Origin: Xylaria sp. FL1777
Lineage: Eukaryota > Ascomycota > Sordariomycetes > Xylariales > Xylariaceae
Direction of reading: 5' to 3'
DNA: 47,592 bases
Assembly: GCA_022578965.1 (NCBI GenBank)
Contig: MU400773.1
Span: forward strand, 1 to 47,592
Translations under genes and position numbers: made by a program
Shown: positions 1 through 9,629 of the stretch, piece after piece
Layout: the number at the start of each line of letters is the position of its first letter
Position numbering within the stretch: position 1 is the stretch's first letter
The notes under the pieces: generated by a model
Told to the model about the DNA's origin: nothing
Database searches by the model: none
What the model saw: the letters and a program-made list of their open reading frames with translations, nothing else

Positions 1-1195
1 TAAAACTATAAAACATAGTTAAATTTATTATAAAAAAGTGCAATATTTATAATAAAGCTAAAATAGCTTAATATAAGCTTTATAAATTATTATAATTTAT
101 ATAAATACTTAAATAAACATAGCATATTATTATTTAAAATTTTATTATAGCACTACTTTTATTAACTAATTTAGTTATAAAAGTATAATATCATAAAATA
201 TAAGTTATTATTAATAGATTTATTAAATATGTTTATTTTTTACTGTTTAAAAAAAATATAATAGCTAAATAACTTATATATGCTTTTATATACTAATATT
301 TAAATAAGCATAAATTATTAAAAAAAATTGTTTTAAACTAAAATAAATTATTTATTTTTAAGTTTAAAATTAGTTTTTTTAAACTTATTAATATTAAACT
401 AAAATTTTTAACTGCTTATTATTTATAAACAAATAAACAAACAAAAAAACTAAACTAAATATTAAAACAATATTTATAAAGTTATATTAACTATTAATAA
501 AATAATTAAATAAAACTATTACTAATAATATAAATTTTATATAATATATTAATAAATAAAAATATAAATATATTTTTATATAAAGCTATTTATAAATAGC
601 AAGCAATTATTAAAAAACAAAAAAAAACATTAATAAAAGTATTTATTATTTTAACTATAGTACTTTAAGCAAAAATTATTGCAACAAAAATTAAAATGTT
701 ATAAGCTAAACTATAATTATATTTTTAGTTTTTATAACAATAAATATTAATATATTATAACAAAAAACAAACTAAAGAACTAACTTTTAAAAAAGAAAAC
801 AAGGTTTATTTACTATAATAAAAACAAAATGCAAATATTAATATTTTTTAAATTAAAACAAAACAACTAAGCAATAAATTAAAATTTAAAAAACTTAGCT
901 TTTTTAAAATTAAAAAAGTTATTTTACTTATTAATTATAAACTGTTATTATTAAAAAATATGCAAATTTACTTTATTTTTTACATTTTTTTATTAGAACT
1001 AGCATTTATTAAAACATTTATTAAAATATAACTAGAAATAAAAACAGATTAAAACGTTTATAAAGTTAAAAATATACTAGATTTTTGTTAAAACAATAAT
1101 AATTTAAAATATTTTATTAAATAAAAAAAATACTTATATGCTAATAATATTTAAGAACTTAAAAAATACTTAAAAACTACTAAAGTAATTATAAG
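1..1195 (+). pseudogene. Gypsy pol 3' part: integrase end plus chromodomain, RIP-degraded
   Basis: Plus-strand frame with TAA/TAG stops that reads as the C-terminal part of a chromodomain Gypsy (Ty3-like) polyprotein. Near 435-460 it gives QTNKKTKLNIKT, matching the integrase stretch usually written QTERTNQ. From about 792 it gives KENKVYLLQQKQN, then LSNKLKFKKLSFFKIKK (about 870-925), the integrase C-terminal GPF/Y-type module (NKL..KKLGPFKI). From 1047 it gives QNVYKVKNILDF and YFIKQKKY, the chromodomain pattern Y.VE.ILD...YL.KWKGY with Trp codons lost to stops. The family uses integrase to insert cDNA, with the chromodomain targeting heterochromatin. The sequence differs clearly from the integrase tail at 9630-9950, so this is a second Gypsy family. 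The 5' part lies outside the window. Family assignment is secure, exact ends are not. Confidence 0.8.
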
Positions 1196-1289
1196 TTAGT
1201 TTTACTGCTAATATTTTAACTGTTTAAAATTAAAAAAAAAAGGTTAATTTTAAAAAAAACGCTTAAAAAATCTTAATTAAATTTAAATA

Positions 1290-1545
1290 AAGTAGCTTAT
1301 GTTGTTTTAGCTTGCTTTTTTTGTTATTTTTGCTTTTTTGTTAGTGCTTTTTGTTTTTTTTTAATACGCTTTATTTTGTTTAGTTTATTTAAAAACTAAA
1401 GCTTTTATTAAACTATTTTAATACTTTTTGCTTTTAAAAAACGTTTTTGTATGTAAAGCTAAGCTAACTTACTTAAAACAAAGTTAAAGCTATTTTAAGC
1501 TTGTTTTAATTTTTTTTAAACTAAAAGTAGCTATTGCTTTGCTTG
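1290..1545 (-). pseudogene. Lys/Gln-rich coiled-coil-like tail of an unidentified decayed protein
   Basis: The minus strand reads NKIKRIKKKQKALTKKQKQ followed by more Lys/Gln, with several in-frame TAA. Such basic coiled-coil tails occur at the C-terminus of fungal pogo-like transposases and in LINE ORF1 proteins, but no catalytic motif is visible, so I give no function. It lies just beyond the plus-strand Gypsy pol end and is on the opposite strand. The stretch from here to 1997 is AT-rich DNA in which I see nothing else. Confidence 0.3.
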
Positions 1546-1997
1546 CTTTTTTTTTTTTTTAAAACAATAATGTTTAAAAATTATATTGTTAATTAAGTTA
1601 ATTAAAACTTTTAATTTGTTGCAAAAATAACTAGTACATACGTATTTAAAATAATAAAACATGTTATTTATTATTTTGCACGTTAATAATTAATTAAAGT
1701 AGCAAAAGTAAAGCATAATTTTATAGCTAATAAAATTAATAAAAAAAGCAAAAATAAGTTTTTGCTTTGTTTTAAATAAACGATTAGTTTTTTTAATGTG
1801 TTTTAATATTATAACATATAAAAAAAAAAGAAAAAAAGAATACTTATGAAAAATTATTAAAACAATAATTTTAAAAAAAAGGAAATAATATTATAAAATT
1901 AGTATAAAAGTAGCTTTTAAAATAGCTTAATGCTTTTATATATATTATATACTTTTTTTTTTGCTAGCTAAAGCTAAAGTTATATAATAACTTATTT

Positions 1998-2101
1998 AGC
2001 TTATTAAGCTTATAGTAATTTAAAGCTTATTAAGCTTACAGTAATTTAAAGCTTACTAAGCTTATAATAATTTAGTGTTTATTAAACTTGCAGTAATTTA
2101 A
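1998..2101. repeat. 26-bp minisatellite, four copies
   Basis: Four consecutive copies of AGCTTATTAAGCTTATAGTA plus ATTTAA, starting at 1998, 2024, 2050 and 2075. Copies 1 and 2 differ by one T/C; copies 3 and 4 are more diverged. There are no spacers, so it is a tandem minisatellite rather than a CRISPR-type array. Confidence 0.85.
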
Positions 2102-2274
2102 AAAAAGTTATTATTTTTTTTACTTTTTTTTTGTTTATATAATTATGTACTTTTTATATTTAGTTATTTATTTAGTTTTAGTTTTTTAACTATTAATTTT
2201 TTTATAACTGCTAAGCATTAATATATTTATTATTTTTAATTTTTTAAGACTTTTATTAATGCATAATAATAGAA

Positions 2275-2352
2275 GTACTCCAAAAACCTTCCTAACGGAC
2301 TACTGTTAAAGATCTTATTATTACTTGCAAATCAAAACTCTAAAGGCAAACC
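2275..2352. other. Short GC-richer island spared by RIP
   Basis: About 80 bases with visibly more G and C than the surroundings and with intact CpA and CpG (for example CCTTCCTAACGGACTACTG). No frame or RNA fold that I recognise. It sits just left of repeat R copy 1. A short single-copy segment would escape RIP, which acts on duplicated DNA. It is followed by two copies of CTGTTATATTAA (2353-2392 region). Confidence 0.45.
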
Positions 2353-2386
2353 TGTTATATTAATATATAATAAATCTGTTATATTA

Positions 2387-3340
2387 ACATAATAATACTT
2401 TTATATTGCTTTATTTAAAGCTAATTATTTTTTTTTACTGCTTAATTTATTATTTTTTTTATATAATAACTTTTTTATAACATTATAACTTTTTTAATGC
2501 ATATTATAAAAATTTGTTTATAAATTTTTTTTTTGTTATTTTTTTTTTATTTTTTATTTTTTATTTTTATTGCATTTATATTTTTATTATAGCTTATTTT
2601 TTTTTAAGTTATATATTATTATTAAGCTTATTTTTTAATGTTTGTTTAATGTTTATTTAATGCTTTTTTAGTTTGTTTTTAGCGCTTTTATTTATTATAT
2701 TATTATTTTTGCTTGCTTTTTTTTAGCGCTTTTATTTATTATATTATTATTTTTATTTGCTTTATTGTTTTTTTTATAGCTTAATTATTATATTTTTATT
2801 TATTATAAAATATAATTAATAAAAACATAAAAAAGCTTAAACATAATAAATTATTAAACTAAAATAAAAAGTTATTAAACTTTTTAGTTAATTTTATATA
2901 TATTTTTTTTTAATTTGTTTTTTAATAAAAATACTTTAATATTTATATATTTTTATGTTTTTATGTTATTATTTTTAACATTTAATTTGCTTTTATACTA
3001 CTATTATTTTATTTATAGTTAATTTTGCTTATATTCTTTTTTTATAAATGTTTTATTTTTAATTATTTAAATTTTTTTTATTTACTTTTAAGTATTATTA
3101 CTATTTTTTACTTTTTTATTTAAGCAATTTTTAAAACTACTATATATAAATAGCTTTGCTTTTTTAAATTTAAATAATAATAATATTATAAATTTTAAAC
3201 TACTTAAACTAAAACTTCTTTTTTTTTATATTTTCTTTGTTTGTTTTTAATTTTAAAGTTTTTTTAGTTTTAATAATTTAAGCTTTTTTAATAGCAATAA
3301 AAATAGTAGCATTATTTTAAACGTTTTAAAACTAATTATT

Positions 3341-3374
<34 letters not shown>

Positions 3375-3465
3375 CTTTATAATTTAAATAACTTTATTAT
3401 TTTATTACTTAATTTTCTTTTTATTTTATTATAGCAAAATTTTTTTATTTTTATTATTAGGAAAG
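2387..3465 (-). repeat. Repeat R, copy 1 (heavily RIP-mutated)
   Basis: Homologous in direct orientation to 36857-37965 along about 1.1 kb; shared landmarks include TTGCTTTATTTAAAGCTAAT and the two TTTAGCGCTTTTATTTATTA-like blocks near 2680-2750. This copy carries many extra C-to-T and G-to-A changes relative to the other one. The minus strand of the better copy reads as a Lys/Gln-rich protein, so the strand given here follows that reading. It contains a 29-base T run at 3343-3371 that would be poly-Lys on the minus strand. Product unknown. Homology ends close to 3465, and the next 60 bases are unassigned. Confidence 0.75.
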
Positions 3466-3526
3466 CTATTAAAATAACTAGTTATTAATTATAACTTTTA
3501 TATATAATACATATAATAAGTTTTAC

Positions 3527-3664
3527 TATTATAAGAAATATAAAGTTTTAAAGGTTAAATATAATAGTTAATATATCTTTAGTTTTATAATATATATTTA
3601 ATAAAACTAAAGCTTGAAAAAAAAAGAAAGCTTTTATAAAGTAAATATAAAAAAGATATTTTAT
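3527..3664 (-). repeat. Truncated copy of the 193-bp Gypsy A LTR
   Basis: Aligns to the LTRs at 7310-7502 and 15123-15315 from TATTATAAGAAATATAAAG (intact form TGTTACGGGAGGTATAAAG) through GTTAATATATCTTTAGTTTT to GATATTTTATATATATT, about 138 bases. The last roughly 55 bases of the LTR are missing and the 1.2-kb repeat units follow directly. Either the units inserted here or this is a remnant left by recombination. Confidence 0.75.
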
Positions 3665-3667
3665 ATA

Positions 3668-4865
3668 TATTAAAGTAAAGTAAAGTAATTAAATAAATTA
3701 ACTAACTAATTAAAGTAAATTTAAGCTAAGTTATATAATAAAAATATAAATATAAGTATTATGCTAAACTTTAAAATATAAACTTAATTAATAAACATAT
3801 TATTATAAAAAATAGCTATAATTACTTTATTTATATTATTAAATAGCTTTTTAATTAATTGTTTAATTTCTTAATTTATATATAGCTTAATTGCTTAAAT
3901 ACATAAGTTATAACTTATTTTTTTATAATTAAAATAATATAATAAATCTTATATAATTATATTGCTTTATTTTATTAGTGTTTTTAATAAAACTAATTTA
4001 TTTATTTATAATAAATAATACTATAAAATTAATAAATGTATAATTTATTATTGCTAATTTATATGTTTAATTTATTTATTTATTAATTGCTATAATTTTT
4101 ATATATAAGTTATAATATATTATATTTAGCTATTTTAGCTAATAATAAACAAAACTTGCTTAATATAAATAGCTTAATTATAATTAGCAATAAACGTTTA
4201 AACTAGCAGGGTTTAATTAACAAAGCTTAAAACAAATATATAAAAATATTAAACTATTTTTTTTAGCTTAACTTATAAAGCGTTTTTATTTTTTTTAGCA
4301 AAACAACAATTAAATATTAAAATGCTAATATAATTTTTAAAATAGTATAGCTAAAAAACTATTTATTAAAAGCTTTTAAAAGCTTAAAAAAAGAAAATTT
4401 TTGCTAAAAAGCTAATGCTTTATAAAAAAAAAAGCATAATTGCTTTTATATAAACAAAAAAAAACAAAAAATAAGCTTAAAAAAATAAAAGTTGCTAAAA
4501 TCTTTAAATAGCTATAATATAAGCAGGTTTAACGTTTATTTATATTAAATAAATTTAAGTTTATGTATTAATATATAAAGCTATTAATAATTAAAAATAT
4601 ATTTTGTTTTTTAAGCTAATATAATTTTTTATTAAAAAATAAAAAGTAAAGCTTTTTAAATATAAGCTAGCTATTATTTAAAGGTTTTATGCAAAATATA
4701 GCTATTGCTTTTTTATAGCATTTATTATTAAATAAAAAAGCCTTAAAAAAAAAAAAAGCATGCTATTTTTATAAATAAAAAGCTATAAAAAAATAAAGCT
4801 TACTTAATAAAATTTATATAAAATAAAGCAAGCTAAACTAAAAAACAAAAAAACTAAACGTTATA
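3668..4865. repeat. 1.2-kb tandem unit A, possible solo LTR
   Basis: First of two direct copies offset by 1,203 bases. It begins TATTAAAGTAAAGTAAAG and ends AACTAAACGTTATA. If RIP is undone at the ends they become TGTTAAAG and CGTTACA, the usual TG...CA of an LTR. ATATA stands on both sides (3663-3667 and 4866-4870), which could be a 5-bp target duplication. No coding frame recognised inside. Alternative: a simple tandem duplication without transposition. Confidence 0.6.
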
Positions 4866-4870
4866 ATATA

Positions 4871-6070
4871 TATTAAAGTAAAGTAAAGTGGTTAAATAAG
4901 CTAATTAGCTAGCTAAAGTAAGTTTAAGCTAAGTTATATAATAAAAATAAAAGTATAAGTATTGCGCTAAACTTCGAAATATAGTTTTAACTATTATGCA
5001 TATTATAATAAAAAATAGCTATAGTTGCTTTATTTATATTATTAAATAAACTTTTAATTAATTGTTTTATTTCTTAATTTATATATAGCTTAATTGCTTA
5101 AATATATAAGTTATAACTTATTTTTTTGCAATTAAAGTAATATAATAAATTTTACGCAATTATATTGCTTAATTTTATTAGTGTTTTTAGTAAAGCTAAT
5201 TTATTTACTTGTAATAAATAATACTATAAAACTAATAAACGCGCGATTTATTATTGCTAACTTATATATTTAATTTATTTATTTATTAATTGCTATAATT
5301 TTTATATATAGGTTGCAATATATTATATTTAGCTATTTTAGCTAATAATAAACAAAACTTGTTTAATATAAGCAGCTTAATTATAATTAATAATAAACAT
5401 TTAAGCTAATAGCTTTTAATTAATAAAGCTTAAAACAAAGGTATAAAAATATTAAACTGTTTTTTTTAGCTTAGTTTATAAAGCATTTTTATTTTTTTTA
5501 ATAAAATAACAATTAAATATTAAAATATTAATATTATCTTTAAAATAGCATAGCTAAAAAACTATTTATTAAAAGCTTTTAAAGGCCTAAAAAAAAGTTT
5601 TTTCGCTAAAACGCTAATGCTTTAAAAAAAAAAAGCATAATTACTTTTATATAAACAAAAAAAAACAAAAAATAAGCTTAAAAAAAAATAAAAGTTATTA
5701 AAACTTTTAAATAGCTATAATGCAAGCAAATTTAACGTTTATTTATATTAAATAAATTTAAGTTTATATATTAATATATAAAGCTATTAATAATTAAAAA
5801 TACATTTTGTTTTTTAAGCTAATATAGTTTTTTATTAAAAAATAAAAAGCAAAGTTTTTTAAATATAAGCTAACTATTGCTTAAAAACTTTATATAAAAT
5901 ATAACTATTGCTTTTTTATAGCATTTATTATTAAATAAAAAAGCTTTTTTAAAAAAAAAAAAGCATACTATTTTTATAAATAAAAAGCTATAAAAAAATA
6001 AAGCTTGCTTAATAAAACTTATATAAAATAAAATAAGTTAAACTAAAAAACAAAAAAACTAAACGTTATA
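4871..6070. repeat. 1.2-kb tandem unit B, possible solo LTR
   Basis: Second copy, highly similar to unit A along its whole length and visibly less mutated (for example AAACGCGCGATTT near 5240 and CTTCGAAATATAG near 4970, where unit A has T or A). It ends CTAAACGTTATA like unit A, but is followed by AAGTA rather than ATATA. No coding frame recognised. Confidence 0.6.
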
Positions 6071-7309
6071 AAGTATATAAAAAAATAAAAACGCATAAAA
6101 AATAAAAATATAAAAGCATTTAAAAAAAAACTTAAAAAGCTATAAAAAATAAACTAGTAGTTTTTATAAACATAAATAAAAAAAATTATTAAGTTTTTTA
6201 AAAAAAAAATCTAAAAGAATAGCATAAAAAAACTTAAATACTTAACATATTTAAAAACTTTTAGCATTTTATATTTTTTTTTTTAAACTTATATTTTTAT
6301 TTAGTTTATTTTTATTATTTTTTATAGCTTATTTTTTTTATTACTTTTATATAAACTTTATTTTAATTTATTATATAGCTTAAAAGTTTAAAAATTATAG
6401 CTTAATTAAGTAATTTAATTATAATAAATTATTAAATTTTTTTATTTTAATATATAAAAAATATTAAAACTACTTATAAACAAAAAAAATAAAAATAACT
6501 AACTTATTATTTTTAAAAAGTATTAAAGCAATTTTATTTAGTTTAAGCTATTTTAATAATAAGCATAATATTAAAATTAAGCTATTATTTATGCTTTTTA
6601 ACTTAAAATTAAACTAGTATTTATTATTTAATAAGTTAAAAATAAACAAATAGCTAAATAATTTAAATGTTTTTTTTTATATAAAGTACTTTAAAAATAT
6701 TAATAAAATTAAATAAGTTTTTATTTATTATAATATTTTTAAACAAAAAAAATAGTAAAAATAATATTAAAAAATTGTTTATTATAAATAAAAGCTTATA
6801 AACTATTTAAGCAAAAGTTTAAGCTTTAAAACTTTAAGCAAAATAAGTTTATTATTATTATATTACAAAATTGTAAAGCTTGCTTAAAAGTTATATACTT
6901 TATTAATTTTAAAACTTATTTTTTTTAGCATTAAATATATATTAAAAATATTAAAGCTTAAAAAAACTATTATTTTAATTTTTAATTTATTTAAAATTTA
7001 TTTAAAAAGCTAAATTAAAATATTATTAATAAAATAATAAAGTTTTTTAAAAAATTATATAATAACTTAAATAAAATGTTTTATAAAAACTTTTATAAAA
7101 TATTAAATAGCTAAATTAATAAAAAATTTAAGCTAAATTTTTACTTTAAAAAAACAAAAAAAGCACACAAAACGTAAAAAAAAATTAATTATTTATATAA
7201 TTATAATTTTAATAAGCTTTTATATATTATTATTAATGCTATTAAACTAGCTATTAATATAATTATACTAGCTATTAAAACAGTTATTATTAAAAAATAA
7301 TAAATAAAA
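6071..7309. other. AT-rich stretch without recognised feature
   Basis: About 1.2 kb of RIP-type AT-rich DNA between tandem unit B and the Gypsy A LTR. I could not find a convincing frame, repeat or site here. It may be the remains of an older element. Confidence 0.5.
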
Positions 7310-7502
7310 TGTTACGGGAGGTATAAAGCATTAAAGGTTAAGTATAATAGTTAATATATCTTTAGTTTTATAGTAAGTATTTAATAAAACTAAAGCTTAA
7401 AAAAGAGAAAAAACTCCTATGAAATAGGTATAAGAAAAATATTTTATATATATATGTAACTTATGATATATGCTAAAGTACTTAAGTAGCTTAATTATAA
7501 TA
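7310..7502 (-). repeat. Gypsy A1 3' LTR (193 bp)
   Basis: On the plus strand it starts TGTTACGGGAGGTATAAAGC and ends GCTTAATTATAATA. It aligns without length change to 15123-15315, where the end is GCTTAATCATAACA; the two differences are CpA to TpA. Read on the minus strand the intact LTR would be TGTTATGATTAAGC...CCTCCCGTAACA, with TGTTA/TAACA inverted ends. Confidence 0.88.
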
Positions 7503-7519
7503 ACTATTTTTCTTTTTTT
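7503..7519 (-). promoter_or_regulatory. Probable polypurine tract next to the 3' LTR
   Basis: Immediately inside the 3' LTR, the minus strand reads AAAAAAAGAAAAATAG, an uninterrupted purine run except for one T, directly abutting the LTR end. This is where plus-strand DNA priming of an LTR retrotransposon is expected, and it supports the minus-strand orientation. Confidence 0.55.
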
Positions 7520-7759
7520 AATTAAGTTGTCTTTAACCTATATATAAATAAAATTAATTAAAATAATTAATCTTAAGTATAAGTAGTAAAGTAAAGTAAT
7601 ATAAAGTAATTAAGCATAAATATAGTATGTTAAATAAAATGCTTGTATAGTATAGTAGTTAAAATACTTATATATTTATGCTTATATTTATGTATTAAGT
7701 TATGTTTGTTTTATGCTATATTTATAGCAGGTTTTACGCTTATACTTTTGTTGCTATGT

Positions 7760-7763
<4 letters not shown>

Positions 7764-7800
<37 letters not shown>

Positions 7801-7897
7801 CTGATGAAAAAAAAAAATTTTTATAAAAAAATTTTAAAAATGATATTTTTATAATTATTTAAAATTTTTTATTGTTTTTTTAGTTTTTTATTTTTTT

Positions 7898-7943
<46 letters not shown>
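7764..7943. repeat. Two long T homopolymers (35 and 44 bases)
   Basis: T runs at 7764-7798 and 7900-7943 with about 100 bases between them, itself A- and T-rich. They lie just upstream of the plus-strand frame at 7946-9520. On the minus strand they are poly-A and could be the tail of something inserted into the element, or the runs may have grown by slippage. Confidence 0.7.
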
Positions 7944-7945
<2 letters not shown>

Positions 7946-9520
7946 CTGCTGCTAAACAATCAGTTTTAGCTATACATTTTACTACTGCTATTTTTATACT
8001 TATTTCACATTTTTTCTGCTTCTTTTTTAATTATTATTTGTATTATAATTATATTGCTTAAACTTGCAGTAGTTAAAAGTAATATACATAAACGCAGTTA
8101 TAATTAAAGCTATAGTTATAAATATAAACGTAGAAAATTATTGCAACTTGCTTTACGCCTAAATTTATTTAGAAATAAGTTTAATTTTACTATAAAACAA
8201 AACTTTAATGAACTTTTTTGCTAGAAGTTTAATAATTTTAGTAATAAAAATAAGAGTTTTAATAGTTTGCTTTTCTTTTAAAATAGCTTTAATTCTAATA
8301 AAGATGTAAATACTATTAAGCTTTTTATAGGTTAAAAAAAAAAAAATAAAAATAAAAATAAAGATAATTTAAACCTTATAAATCTAAATAAAAATTTAAA
8401 TGCTGTTCTACGTAATTTTAATATAAATAATGCAAGAAATAAGTTTAATTTTAATATAAATATTAAAGTTTTTACGCTAGCTAAACGTTAGCTTATTTTT
8501 ATAGTAACTTTTATTTATAAACTTTGCAAATAAATTACTAAAGCTAAAAACAAAAAGTATAAAACTATTAAAAAAGCAATAATCCTAAGTAGTTTGTTAA
8601 TATATTAGCTTTGTTTTAAGCGTTTTAAAAAAGCATTTTAGCTAAAAAATAGCTTGTTTTTAAATATAGTTTGCAAATTTAAAAACTTAGAAGTAACAGC
8701 TTATATAAGCTATATAAATAGCTATACTTTATGCAAGCTTATAAGTTAATTTATATTTATTTTAAATTAGTTTTATTAATAAGTTAGCTACTTGCTATAT
8801 TATATTTTAATATAATATATATTTAGAAATTGTTAAATTAGTTTATTTATTTTTTTATTCCTTAAAAAAACAACTATAAAAAAGTTATTATAAATAAAAA
8901 TTGCGCTATTATTTAAAAAACTTTAAATAATTATTATATTAACTTTGCAGCTATATAGTTTTACTTTTTAAAGGTATTTCTACGTTTTTTATTAACTTAT
9001 AAAGCTTAGTTCTAATTAATTAGCAAAATTAACAATATAAAGGTAAATAATTTTATTTTTATTTTATATAAAGTTTAGCTAACAATTAGTAATGCAAAAA
9101 CATTATGCTAAATATAAGCATTTAGTAGTAAAGCATAAATCTTTAGTTTACTAAGCTATTAAGCTTTTTTATATAAGCGCTATAAATAGCTTTATTTAAA
9201 CTAATTTTATAGGGTTTTTTAATAAAATTAAAACTATTTTTAATGCTAGCAATATGCTTATTTAATTGCACTTAAAATATAAGTTCTAAACTATAAATAT
9301 GCAGCTTAAAAAGCTGCTTTTATTTTTTTTAAAAAAAATATATATAAAGCTATATTAATTATTACTAATAAGCATAAATAAAAATATTTAGTTAGCTTTT
9401 TTTAATATAAAAATGTTTTAAAGTTTAATAATTAATGTTTTAAAGCTTTTTTGTAAAGATATTATAACTTGTTTATAGCGTTTTTACATGTAGCTTATTA
9501 ATAAAGCATAAGTATTTTAA
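7946..9520 (+). pseudogene. Long antisense frame between pol and 3' LTR of Gypsy A1, product unknown
   Basis: One plus-strand frame of about 525 codons, opposite to gag-pol, interrupted only by TAA/TAG. I checked the frame near 8000, 8129 and 9179 and found no shift. The N-terminal part has a hydrophobic stretch (about residues 10-50, including LYLFHIFSASFLIIICIII), then a basic section (YKYKRRKLLQLALRLNLFRN), an Asn/Lys-rich middle and a more ordered C-terminal half (for example QTNFIGFFNKIKTIF). I do not recognise a family. Some plant Gypsy elements carry an additional antisense ORF in this position, but I know no such assignment for this sequence. The minus strand here is also fairly open, though Leu-rich and less protein-like. 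A captured or nested gene is the alternative. Confidence 0.55.
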
Positions 9521-9629
9521 AACCTAAAATAATAAGTATAATTCTTATTATATAATTAAAAACAAAAAAATAACTAATTAATATATATAATATATTTAAG
9601 CTTTAGTTTATAGCTAAATTAATAATAAA

